Origin: Diogma glabrata
Taxonomy: Eukaryota; Arthropoda; Insecta; Diptera; Cylindrotomidae
Direction of reading: 5' to 3'
Assembly: GCA_963693315.1 (NCBI GenBank)
Contig: OY856186.1
Location: 304,054,586 to 304,118,585, forward strand
Length of the DNA: 64,000 bases
Shown: piece by piece, positions 35,520-47,000 of the stretch
How positions within the stretch are numbered: position 1 is the stretch's first letter
Layout of the letters: every line of letters begins with the position of its first letter
Program-made: the position numbers and the translations under genes
Notes under the pieces: model-generated
The model's database searches: none
What the model was told of the DNA's origin: nothing
What the model saw: only the letters and a program-made list of their open reading frames with translations

Positions 35520-36359
35520 AACCAAAGCAGGGTTTCGAACCCGAACTGAACCCTAACCCTGAACCCGCTCCGGAGCAAGATTTTTTTAAAATTATGTGAA
35601 CCCGAACCCAATCAAAAACGCGGTTCATGTTCAATTTTTAATATAGGAAATTTAGGATGTTTGCGTACGAAATTTCATATTTCGCACTTTTTTTTTGTTT
35701 TATAATAATTTACATTTAGAACCTGAAACAGAATCACAAACAACTGGAGAGCCTACGAATGATAATGCTAACGACACAAATTTAATATCTAGGTCCGATG
35801 ATGATGATGGAGCAGAAATGCTAGAAGAGCTGCTGAAGAGCAAGGAAAAGAATTTGTCATCAATATATGTCAACAAGGAATCCACACTTGGACTAAAAAA
35901 CCAATTGGAAGTTTATGACACCAATCCTAGAATTTTTAAAGAAAAAAAACTTTAGAATTCTGGGAACAAAGAAAAATTGATACACCCTTATCGTTTGAAG
36001 CTGGTTATATTAGCTGTCCCGACAACTCAAGTCAGTGTTAGAGCTTTTTCTGCACTTAAATTTATTTTAGCTCCGCAAAGAGTGCATCTCTCTGATGAGT
36101 CATTAGGAAATATTCTATTTGTACGTTTAAATGAAAATTTTTTTCCAAAATAAATATGTATGTAACATAAATACGGTAAATAATGTAACATAAAAAAATA
36201 ATGAATTTATGAAAAAAATTCGAAAAAATTATTTTTTTTGTAACAAATTTGAACCCGAACCAAACCCGAACCGAACCTGAACCCACTAAGTTTTAATGTA
36301 TTGAACCCGAACCTGAACCTGCACCTAAATTTTTCTGGGTTCGAAACACTGAACCAAAG
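35520..36359 (+). mobile_element. 824-bp hAT element with 8-bp TSD AACCAAAG
   Basis: The element is 35528-36351. It starts CAGGGTTTCGAACCCGAAC and ends TCTGGGTTCGAAACACTG, with exact 8-bp duplications AACCAAAG at 35520-35527 and 36352-36359. Sub-terminal GAACCCGAACC-type repeats line both ends. The middle codes for the C-terminal part of a hAT transposase, so this is a deletion derivative that lost the N-terminal half. Confidence 0.9.
35710..36153 (+). pseudogene. hAT transposase C-terminal (dimerisation) domain remnant
   Basis: The first frame reads LEPETESQTTGEPTNDNAND, an acidic linker, EEKL-type residues and a stop after FKEKKL. In shifted frames it continues with FWEQRKIDTP, then AVPTTQVSVRAFSALKFIL, APQRVHLSDESLGNILFVRL and NENFF, ending in TAA at 36153. 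This is the conserved hAT dimerisation region (V-P-x-T-Q-V-S-V-E-R-x-F-S-A-L). The usual Glu of SVERAFS is missing, and two frame breaks show it is inactive. Confidence 0.85.
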
Positions 36360-36392
36360 TAAACGTAAAGTAAATCTATTAGAGAATGGGTA

Positions 36393-37534
36393 TACCGGGT
36401 GATTTTTTTAACCTGAAACTTTCAAATATCTCGAAAAATAAGCACTCTACGGAAAAAATGTCCATATTCAAAATTTAATCATTCCGCGGGGAAACACATT
36501 AGTTCAAAAAGATAGTCCCCCCCCCCTCTTTGTAGGTGGGCGGGGGTAACTTTGAATCTAAAATATGAACCCCAATTTTTTATTGCAGATACGGATTCTA
36601 CGGCTAAAATTCCGTACACTGAAAAAAACATGTCCTATTTCCAATCGAAATGCAGTTGTCTCAACCTCACCGTGCGGTCACATATGGTGAATCAAACTAC
36701 GAAATTGCTTCAACAACTCTACAATTATAAATCGATGAAGTTGAGACAATCACACGAAATATTTATGTAAAAATAAAATATAGTTCAACTAATCTCAAAT
36801 ACTTAAACTTTAAAATGAAAAATTCATGATATAAGGCCAAAGAAAATTTTTTTCAGGGAAATAGTTATTATCGTTATTCAACTACTGTTATATTGGATAT
36901 AACAATTTTTATTTTAAATAAACCTCATTCTGTTGTTAAGAAAATGTTATCGTGTAGTTGTCCCAATCACAGTGAAATTGTTTGCAAATAATTTTTTTTT
37001 GCATGAATAATCAACTGCCAACTTCGAGATGAGGTTGTCATGAACTTCAATTTTTTTTTCAGTGTACGATTTGACTAAAAAAATTTGTTCGATTCATGAT
37101 AGATGGCGCTGTAATCGACGAAATTCAATTTTTTCGATTTCTTTTACTAAGAACATATTCCTACGATTTTTTAATACATTTGAAATAAAAAATATCACGT
37201 TTTCATTGTAAAAAGTTTATTAATGTAAATGGCTGGTGAATAAACAAATTTTAGCTTAAAATAAGTGTTCAAAATGATGGCCTTCGAGTTCAATGCACTT
37301 ATTAATCCGCTCTTCAAATGACTGTACACAACTGAGAAGTGTGTCTGCTTGAATTTCGGCACAAGCATTTTTGATTCGCCCAATCATATTCTCACGTGTT
37401 GTTGGTTCTTGTTTGTAAACTTTCTCTTTGAGATAGCCCCACAAAAAGAAATCTGGTGAAGTAAGATCTTGTGATCTGGCAGGCCAATTTACATCTATCA
37501 TGAATCGAACAAAATTTTTTAGTCAAATCGTACG
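36393..37534 (-). mobile_element. mariner-like element relic with C-terminal transposase
   Basis: The left end GGGTGATTTTTTTAACCTGA (36396) resembles the TIR of IS630/mariner-type elements. On the minus strand 37501-37256 encodes WPARSQDLTSPDFFLWGYLK, then EKVYKQEPTTRENMIGRI and INKCIELEGHHFEHLF. This is the transposase C-terminus with the third catalytic Asp (SPDFFLWG). The N-terminal half is gone. A CACTG MITE (36618-37066) has inserted. A 41-bp inverted repeat (about 37066-37106 and 37493-37533) brackets the transposase piece. Confidence 0.75.
36618..37066. mobile_element. CACTG-ended MITE, copy 2
   Basis: The ends are CACTGAAAAAAACATG and TTTTTTTTCAGTG, flanked by TA on both sides (CCGTA-CACTG and CAGTG-TACGA), consistent with a TA target as in mariner-type MITEs. 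It is the inverted relative of 29367-29811 and is nested in the mariner-like relic. Confidence 0.8.
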
Positions 37535-38213
37535 TACTTTTATAAAAGAGAATTTTATATATAAATTGGAATGAATATAATTACAATGAAAGATATACGC
37601 ATGGAAAGTATATATTCTTTAGTAGTCGTGGATAAATATTTTTAATGTAAAATCTTGAACGAATAAAATTATAACGTTTAGAAAATCCATTGTGTTTTAA
37701 ATTTCCTGATTTAGTGATCGAACTAAATAATTGCAACTCCCCTAAGAAACATTACACTATTATAAACTATCTCACTCGCACCCACTTGTATGTGTATTTG
37801 CTCTCGCACCTACGTCAGACTTTCAATTTGTCTGGCAAGATGTAAACAGTAACGAAACTGTCCAGCTGCTAAGAAAATATCTTCTGATAGTTTCCCAAGG
37901 TGCATATATAAAATTCAGCTTTTGTACTATGACGAAAGCTTAATAACAAATTATTAAAAATAAAGGAGATGTGGTTGCCACTGTAGTAACTAGTAAGTGT
38001 CTGGCAATGGATGACGTGATTTCTAATATTTTCCCGAAAATTACCCTTTATACTTTCACGAAAATTTAGAAGAATTGTATGCCCCTACCAAAGCCACGAG
38101 TCATGATGATCCAAACTTATTTCGCTGATTGTTTCTACTTGAATTCGTGTGCGTAGAAAAACTTTCAGCTTTTATAAAATAACGAAGGTCTGGTCGTCGC
38201 TGGCTCTTGCTCT

Positions 38214-40323
38214 ATTACTTTGCTTTAAAATATTGATTTTTAATAAAAGCGTCAAGTTTTTGTTTGATTTATGAAAATAACAAAAAGAAATTATGCTACA
38301 TTATGTATTTAAAAACTAACTATTGCAATTTCCCAGTCCAAACTTATTAATAATATGTACGTTATCTACAATTTTGATCTATTTATATTGCGAAACTGTA
38401 AATTTAAACATCTTTTGACGGACAATAATTATTGCATAATATTTTTTTCAACTATAAGAACATACAAATTAACAGCAATTAATAACATCAAAATTAATTG
38501 CTGATAATTTAAAAAAATATACAATTTATTTATCTGTGAGTCACAAGATTATCTTTCTTCAGTTCTTTTTATGTGAACTTTGGTTGTTTTTCTTAATACA
38601 GTTTTAAATTGGTATCTTTTAACACTTTTGTTTAATGTGTTTATTATTTTTAGTTCTGTGTATTTTACTCTCACTACCAACAAAGTTTAAGATTTTGCTT
38701 TGCAAAAGATGAGAATCTAGGTCTAAAGTTTAATGTCCAGGTTTTCCGATGCCCAGGTGTTCCTAATGTCCAGGTATTTTAGACTGCAACGCATTTGATA
38801 TTTTATGGTGTCTTAAGATGCATAGAAGTTGGTTAATGGTATTGCACCATAAACACCCGTTCTGCATCAGTACTGCCTAAATGAAAATTTTAAACGTGAT
38901 TTATATTTCCATGTAGCGATTTTGCTATATAATAAATTATATTTCAATATAATTCCAGACATAATATACGTTTTAGTTATTTCGTATTTCCCAAAATTAA
39001 TTTAAAATATAAATAATGTTTATAAAAAACAAAATATGATAAACCATTAGCTATTCCGCTATTAATTTAACAGCTAAAAAACAAAATTTCAATGTAAAAA
39101 CAACACAACAATTACAGAACTTCGTCGGTAAAAAAAATATAAATAGAGATCGACCAGTTAATTGATACTAAAATATTAACTGATTAAAAAAACGTCAGAT
39201 TAGGAAAATATAAAACTAAAACGTATTTACCAAAAGTTAATTGCCGTGTGTCTGAAATTCTTAACCTCTATTCTTTTGTTAGACATGTTTGAGCCATAAC
39301 GTCCCTGTTTCGGCGCCAATTTAGTAACTGTCGTTAGAGCGTTACTTTTATTTCTAGCAAAATGCCTTGCGACGTGGCGGTTCATAAGGTTTAAACATTT
39401 CACTACAATTACTAACCTCTAAGAAGAAACTATCCAGAGTTCATGCGTAGCGTAAGTCACACGGCTAAATTTTATTTAATGTAGCATATCGATATATGAC
39501 ATTACCTTAATTTATTCACATCATAATCATAAATCTTAAAATTTCTAAATAATTACATTTATATGTGTTATTGACTAACAGATCTTTTAGTTTTAATGTA
39601 TTACTACAGATCAAAATGGACTGAATAACTCGTTAGAAGCTAGAAGTTTAGACGCATTGGTCATTAAAAAATTATTCCCATGCCGGAAGGTGCAACAAAT
39701 AAATTTTAATCGAAGCAAAACAAATATTTGTTTTAAAAAAATTTCAATTCGTACCAAAATATGAAAATCCTTGCATTAAACTTCTATATAGTGTTTTGAG
39801 TTTATTCATTGTGTTATTGATTGCCTCCAATTCTAATACAAGAATTCAAAAAACAAATTTTTTTCTCGCAAAAACCCCAATAAGTATCAAAACGTATTTG
39901 GTAATTAACAATTAGTTTTTGTATTATTTACCCCGGTAAATTTTATAAAACGTCTAATATATTTATTCAGTGCGTTTTCTAGATTTTTTGCATTCAAAAC
40001 ATATTCCAGTCGTTTTTATAACGAAATTTATAAATCGTATCCACCTTTGCTAGATTTTATCAAACAAATGTTATATTTTTCACAAATTTTTTACAAACAT
40101 TATTTTTGTTAAATTTATAACTGTTACAAAAACTTTGGTATATTGCATACTAACAAAAAATCATATAGAACTTTTGTATAGTAATCAGCAAGAGATATCA
40201 ACTTTTATGTTTTATTTAAACCATTGGATCCAACATCAATAAAAGTAACCCTAAAAGTAAAATATCTTTAATCTTTAAACAAAATGAAGTAGAGTACAGA
40301 GTATCACCCTAACCTTATTCAAC
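38214..40323. other. 2.1-kb stretch without recognised gene
   Basis: No exon could be supported. A curious short direct repeat of ATGTCCAGGT/ATGCCCAGGT words lies at 38730-38780. Otherwise the DNA is featureless and A/T-rich. Confidence 0.45.
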
Positions 40324-40329
40324 AAATAT

Positions 40330-41265
40330 TTAGACCAGGGCCTATCAGTTTTGAAACAAAAAAAATTCTTTGCAGTATTTGGATGGTCGGAAAATTTAGG
40401 GTAAATTATAAGAAAATTAATGAAAACCAACTCAACTCGGCAAAAGTTCCGAAAAAAAGGGTGGGGCGGTATTATATCTTTTTGATTTTCTTACGTATTC
40501 GATTATTTGAACAATTTGACTTTCAAACAATGTTTTTGGTAATTTAAAACTATTAACCATAGTTAATCGAATGTAAACGACACTATATTACATGAAAATT
40601 AATCTTTTTCATCAATTCCAATGCCTTCTTCCAATAAAAATGAAAAATTTTCAAGACTATATTTGTTTATGCAAACAATATATTTTTCTCATGCCATCTT
40701 AAAGTTAAGGTTCCATTCCAACGAAGAAAATGAGTATTGAAAAAGTTAAAATATTGAAAATTTCTTAGCCAACTTTTTCGATTGAAAATTAGGCTTTTTT
40801 TTAAAATTAAATTCGTATAAAATCGAAAAATAAATATTTTGCTTTAAAAAAATTATAGCTTTTTTAACACACAAGAACGTACGTTTTAACCAGGTTTCAT
40901 AAAAAAAAATTTTTTTGTGGTAGATAAAATCAAAAACGAAAAAAACGGTTTTTAGCGTTTTTCTCCATAATTTGAGGTTATGTTGAAAAACGATCGAAAC
41001 AAAAGTTTTAGATTTTTTAATTAATTTTCTACAACTTTCACATTAGTTTATTTGATATTGCAGTCACAAATCGTATAAAACCAACCTCAAACCGTCAAAA
41101 CGTATATTTAGCTACCCTCACCCCCTTTTCGGAACTTTTACCGAGTCGAGTTGATTTTCCTTAATTTACTTATAACTTACCCTAAATTTCCGACCATCCA
41201 AATACTGCAACGAATTTTTCATGGATTCTGGTGTTTAATATCGGTTTGGCTCTGGTCTAATTATA
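40330..41265. mobile_element. 0.9-kb element with about 135-bp TIRs
   Basis: The left end TTAGACCAGGGCC (40330) and right end CTCTGGTCTAA (ending about 41262) begin an inverted repeat. It continues inward through GCAGTATTTGGATGGTCGGA (left) and its complement TCCGACCATCCAAATACTGC (right), up to the AAAAGTTCCGAAAA boxes near 40450 and 41130. The interior is A/T-rich without a transposase. It is a MITE or foldback of an unknown superfamily. Confidence 0.75.
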
Positions 41266-41867
41266 AAAAAATCGTAAATAAATCGCCAACGATTGCTGGA
41301 AAAACCGAAAAAATTTTGTTTTTCCTCATTTTGTAAGGTCTTGTTTATGTGGTTGTGTATAATTTACGTTGAGTTTGTTTCAAATTAAAATTGTATAAAT
41401 AATTGAATTTATAATAAAAGTTTTCATTTTAAATTCAATATAACATCACATTTTTATATTTAAACTGTCATTTCGTTTTGTTGTTGTATTAAATATCGCA
41501 GACATTTTATTTATTTATTCATGTGGTGCTAAACGGATGTCGGGAAGGGCTGAGTAGGCCACATAATAAAGTAAACCATTCAAATTCATTCATTCATTCA
41601 TAATTTACAGCGAATGAATATGGTCACCGGTTAAAATTCAAATCGGCATTAGTGACCATGTTGACTAGTTGGAGATCGTTTTCACACAGTTATCCAATCA
41701 ATGCTAACTTAGTAAGAGTATGTAAATGCGTTAAAATCTGTTCGTAGATTTAAAATCAGACTAATAAATACACTAGAATTAAGTAAAAACAAAAGTATCT
41801 AACGATGATTAAAAACTCATCTTAAGTAGATAAATAATGATGAAAGTTCAACCTTCAAAAACCATTG
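41266..41867. other. stretch without recognised gene
   Basis: A+T-rich, no supported exon. A short CATT tandem (CATTCATTCATTCAT) lies near 41585. Confidence 0.45.
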
Positions 41868-41930
41868 CCTTCGGTGGCGTAGTTTGATAGCGCGTCTACC
41901 AAAAGATTTGAATTATGGCATGGATAGAAA
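41868..41930 (+). repeat. tRNA-like sequence, possible SINE head
   Basis: GGTGGCGTAGTTTGATAGCG fits a pol III A-box (TGGCnnAGTtnG). A degenerate B-box-like GATTTGAATTATGG follows at a normal distance. The cloverleaf is not complete, so it is not a working tRNA gene. It could be the head of a tRNA-derived SINE, with the neighbouring hairpin inserted a little downstream. Confidence 0.3.
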
Positions 41931-41967
41931 TTGTATAATTTTTGTTTGAACTACTTGAAGCGATTAT

Positions 41968-42216
41968 AATAATAATTAGTAAAACAACGTCTTTTTTCAC
42001 TTCAAAAACTTTATTTATTTATAACACCAAATATTTTCTGTCTCTAAGAGACCTTCTTCATGGGTTAATTGTTTTCTTAACTGGTTTAGAAAACAATTAA
42101 CAGTTTAGAAAACGATTAACCCATGAAGAAGGTCTCTTAGAGACAGAAAATATTTGGTGTTATAAATAAATAAAGTTTTTGAAGTGAAAAAAGACGTTGT
42201 TTTACTAATTATTATT
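41968..42216. repeat. inverted-dimer hairpin, arms about 108 bp
   Basis: 41968-42077 and 42107-42216 are near-perfect inverted copies around a 29-nt loop. Each arm, read outward, has ATGAAGAAGGTCTCTTAGAG, ACAGAAAATATTTGGTG, then AATAAATAAAGTTTTTGAAG and ends TTACTAATTATT. The core TGAAGA / stem-loop / GAAA is like that in the 9.8-kb and 59.3-kb hairpins. The outer part contains an AATAAA word. I interpret it as an inverted dimer of a retroelement 3' end. Confidence 0.75.
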
Positions 42217-43540
42217 GGCATTGATATGTTTGAATCCCAACCAAAACACGTATGAGAGAAAAATGGAGTTTGTTTCTAAGAAAAATTAAAAATATAATTT
42301 AGAATTGACAAATTCAAATGATTTTCATAATTATTTCAGTTTAAGTGCTCACAAAAAATCACCAATAATTTAAAACTTATTCAAAATTGAAATCTAGTGA
42401 ATTAAAAATTCTAAGCTTTAATATTGTCTTTCGTATTTAAGAAATATTCATTCAAATAAAATCTAGAATAAGCTTCTTGGGGGAAATAAAATATATTCAC
42501 GAACTACAGTTTTTTTTGTGCAAATTCTTTAAGGAATTTTCATAATGTAATTTGAAAAATATTTATCGATTCAATAAGTTAAGTTGGTATGAAAGAAGAT
42601 GATTGTATGTCTAATCTTTAATTATTTATTTTTAGCATAGTTGTTTTTGACAAACAATGATAAGAGAAGCGTTCGCATTTGTTATATCTTTACATAGAAT
42701 TGCTTTTATGTTTAGAATTGATTTGCTAATAATTTTTGTATATCCGAGATAGCATATTGAAAATAAACAAACAATTGTATATTTATTAATTAATGCATTA
42801 TCGGTGTATAGATACCAATATAAATTTACCGCTTATGAAATATATATGATTGAATTTATCAAATTTATATAGACATTAGACAGTAATCACGCATACACGG
42901 TCATATATATTAACTTCCTATTTTTCATTGTTTTCTCGGTTTATTGTTTGCTTTATTTTCAGAGTAACGGAAATTTCTTCCCGGTGTAACATTTACATTC
43001 GATTTAAAATTGTAAAATTATTGCGATTGTATTTTAAATCTGCAAGAAAAAGTCCTACCACACCAAAATAATAGTTTCTCCCCTCCCTGCGGTTGTGAAT
43101 AAAAAAAGAAATAAAAAAATAGACATTTTATTTTTTTTATAACCACACATAGTTTTTTGAAATTTCATCAATGAACAATAAATTTGTCAACAATGCAAAA
43201 AGTTTGTCAACAAATTTTTATAATATACTTTGTGAATAATTACATAACTTACCTATTTCTTCATGACGTCATCACTACAAATAAAATAAATTAAAATTAC
43301 TCTCGTAGTTATTATCATTAATTTTATAAAAATTAGCACAACTATGAAGAAAACATTTAATATTTTTTGGCATTTTTAATTTATAGTTTAATAAAAAAGT
43401 TTGTGGTAGTAAATATAAACATTGAAAAAGAAATCAAATGGAGAAAAGAGAAATTGAATATGACAGATTTGCTATCAGGATTTGTGTTGCCTCTCTTCAT
43501 ACAAATTGGTAGTTAGTTACATTCCCTCTATATTCATATA
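42217..43540. other. stretch without recognised gene
   Basis: No supported exon, repeat or RNA. This may include upstream regulatory DNA of the b561 gene, but no motif is conclusive. Confidence 0.4.
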
Positions 43541-43548
43541 TACTCTAA

Positions 43549-43618
43549 CGGCGCGGTGGTTACCAAGTTATACTGAACTCGGCGTGCTTGTGTTCGATTG
43601 CGAGACAGCCCAAAGAGT
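43549..43618 (+). other. weak tRNA-like sequence
   Basis: GGCGCGGTGGTTACCAAG and TGTTCGATTGCGAG have the look of degenerate A- and B-boxes of a tRNA or tRNA-derived SINE. I cannot fold a proper acceptor stem. It lies about 500 bp upstream of the b561 coding exon. Confidence 0.25.
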
Positions 43619-44079
43619 TTTTATGCGAGTTTTAAACTAGTTAGTCAGCTAATATGATTTATAAATAGCAAAATATAATTGATTAAATCTCTCAGTGAAA
43701 CTTGACCATTGATTAAATTGTAAGATTAACGCAGACTAGAGACACACGTGCACAGCTTATATTTTTCTATGAAACATAAATAGTACAATAGTTTTTTTAA
43801 TTGCTCTAATTTAAATGGTTAGCGGATGTTTTATGTGTTTAGTGTTTATCTAAGATGTTAATTGATGAAAAAATTCGATCGTTATTTAAAATTATATTAC
43901 AACTATTAATTAAAAATTTTTTTTTCAAAATATAGTTACGATTACGTTCCGTAGGCTATATTCCTTATGTAATAAATAATACGTCCACGATAGATGAAAG
44001 TGAACAACTATTTAAGTTTCTTACGCTAAATTATATATTTTTTTCTTTTAGGTTACCGTTGATTTAGACGTCTATAGTA

Positions 44080-47000
44080 ATGGATGAGCAACATTCATTT
44101 CCCCAAAGTTTAATAAACTTTCGAATTTTATACCTGATAACACAGCTTTTTGGATTATCAATCATTATATTAGTTGGTATCTGGATTGGAGTTTACCTTG
44201 GAGGTTTGGGTTGGCACAGTAATACTCAACTACAATTTAATTGGCATCCATTGTTGATGACAATCGGAATGGTGTTCTTACAAGGAAATGGTAAGCCTAA
44301 AAAGAAACAAAAGATTTTTAAAATAATTTTATATTTCGTTTTACTTTGCATCAATAGCAATTTTAGTTTACCGTGGCTTCCGACATGCAAGAAAAAAGAA
44401 TCTCAAATGGGCTCATGCGTTAATGCATATAACAACATTTGTGATGGTTGTGATTGCATTAGTAGCAGTATTTGATTCCCACAATTTAGCCGTTCCACCG
44501 ATTCCAAACTTATATTCTTTACATTCTTGGATTGGTTTGATATCAGTAATATTATTTGGATTTCAATGGTTGGCTGGATTTGTAACATTTTTAATTCCTG
44601 GATTAAGGGATGCTATTAAAGAAATGTATATGCCAGTACATATTTATTTTGGACTTCTTGGATATATTTTTGCAGTTTCAGCTGTACTTTTGGGATTGTC
44701 TGAAAAAGCATTCTTTTCAATGTAAGTATAAAAATGGACTTTTAACCAGTTGGTATCAAGTATTAAAATAAAATAAAATAAATGTCACACGAAATTCGTT
44801 GACCATCAAAGACTGCAAAGAATTCTATTTTCAGTCTTTTTCTACCGATTAGTGGAAGAAGAAAATTTGAGATATAATTATGTACAAAGATCTAACGACA
44901 ACATTAGCGAAAAAAATTGTGTCTTAATCTTTAACGAAATTCAAAATAGTAAAGCGGGATATTCTGAAGAAATAAATCGAAATTTTAAATACAGTATCGT
45001 TTAAATGTTTGATAAAAGAATTTGACAAGATGGCAAATTAAACATCAGGTATTGAACCAGTGCTAAATTTTTCTTAACCTCACTCTATAGTTTATATTCT
45101 ATAACATCGAATGCTCTTTTCGCACAACGACGTGTAATAGTTTTGAAGCACTGGATTATACTATTAATGATTGTTTTATTCTCGTATTTATCGTATCTAT
45201 ATTTATTATCGTATTATTCTGTATCAATTCCCACTAACTGAGTGATTTTTGTGCTTTTTTGGAAGCTTAAAAGGCAGCAGAAACTCCAACGGTTGATAGT
45301 AAAAATGGCCATATAACGTAGGGTCTAATAATACACCAAATGGTTCTATTAAATAACACTTAAAACTTTATTCACAATTAAAAAATAACTTAATTTACAC
45401 GGTTTTATATTTACGATACAACGTTTCGTTTACAATCAATTATTGTCTAAAAAATTTGCTTAAAAGGTATGCATGCATCTAGAAAAACCGATTGTCGCCT
45501 AAAATTCTTTTATCCGGAATTTTCCTTAGAACAAAATAAGAAGTAATGAAAATGTTTATTTAACCCTTCACTGTACAAAATCAAATTTAAAACAAATATT
45601 TTTGTTCGTCCTTCCAAGAAAACAACAATATTCCTTTCATAATCGTTATTGTTTTTATAATCACTCTATTGATGCCATTAATTTGCGGTTTTTTTATAAC
45701 GGTAGCAATATATTTATTATACTAATATTTTTAAATCATAAAATTATTTTAAATTTAGATATTTATGAGAAAAAATTTATTTAAAATATACATGTATATG
45801 TAAAATGCGTCATTTGTCTTTGTTTGTTTTCGCAATTTGTTTTCGACAATTATTTACCAAAATGCAATATGGATAAGAAATCTTTTCTTAATAAAAGAAT
45901 AAAAGTTGTTTTGAGCATTTTTTACAAAAAAGTTACGCTAATGACAATTAAGTTAAGCAAAACAGATATAATGAAATTTAAGAAAAATAGATTGGGCAGA
46001 AAAGTATTGAACACAATCAAAAAATCGGAATCACGCCAAGACCTTCCCGCTAACTTGAAAATAAAATTGCATATGTATACATAAATGCATAAAGTATCAA
46101 TATTAACAATTAGTAAAATACTCAAACAATAAAATATCAACTGTTTCTTCAACTATTATTATAAATATTTGACATGATTATAAACAAAATGTTAACCTAA
46201 CGACCTTGTCATTCTTATGATGTGAAATAGATGTTATTCAGTTTTTTTTGAACCGCCAAAAAACAAATGAGCTGATTTTAGTAAAAAAAGACTTGACTCT
46301 ACCGATCCAAATACAGACAAGAACTTCTCATATCGGGAAGCAAAATAGAATAAAAATATTATATACAATTTTTTAAATTTTTGATAAAAAAGAAAAAATA
46401 GACATAATAGTAATTTTTGTCAAATTTCATTATTAATAGCTGACTAGATGACAACCAAAACAATAGGTCAATGACCTTGACAACTTTATTCATTCTTATG
46501 ATATTTTAAAAAGAAGTTTTCTAGTTTTTTCTAAACCACTGAAAGTTTTCGAAATATCGATCCCGATACAAACACATACAGAATGCCATCTAAAAATCGG
46601 ATTCGGATATCTTCATCATTAAATTTTAATATCGAAAATCGGTCCGCAAGCACACATTTTTGTCATAGTTTACCTTTGAGCGAGCTTAATTTATCTGCGC
46701 CATGCAAGTTCAGAGCAGTTGCAGATAATGTGTGCCATGGTTTCTGCGTCAGCGTTGTAGAATCTGCATCTGGTGAAGACAGCAAGGCCTAATTTGTTAT
46801 GGTGGTGATTTATCGGATCATGTCCTGTAACGCACCATGTTAAGATCTTCAGAGACTCTCTCTAGGGAAGTAGCTTTTAAATTTTTTTCAATGCAGAAGA
46901 CCTTCCCGCATACCCCATAGTTGTTTATTTTGTACCTGTTCCCAGCTTTGGAAAACGCATTTGAGCAAACTCTTGGTTAATCCAAAGGACGGCTGTGGAC

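Larger units (their letters stand above)
34894..38213. mobile_element. foldback element split by nested transposons
   Basis: The left arm (34894 to about 35215) and right arm (about 37965-38213) are inverted copies of the arms of the 13027-13591 foldback. They carry the same tags GCTGAAAGT...CCTACTCAG, TTATTTTATAAAAGCTGAAA and AGACACTTACTATAGTGG. Here about 2.7 kb separates them, holding a deleted hAT (35528-36351), a mariner-like transposase relic (about 36393-37534) with a CACTG MITE inside, and a fragment of the 30.4-kb repeat (37565-37660). The simplest reading is a 0.6-kb foldback later enlarged by insertions. Alternatively the inner DNA was captured. Confidence 0.75.

Noticed and set aside
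35575..36330. GAACCCGAACC repeats as interstitial telomeric repeats
   Set aside because: They are confined to the two sub-terminal parts of a hAT element with its own target duplication, so they are transposase-site repeats.
43549..43618. A functional tRNA gene
   Set aside because: No acceptor stem and no complete cloverleaf; kept only as a weak tRNA-like sequence.
45824..46084. An 86-codon frame in the b561 intron
   Set aside because: Lys/Ile-rich, no domain, no splice or homologue evidence; likely chance in A/T-rich DNA.
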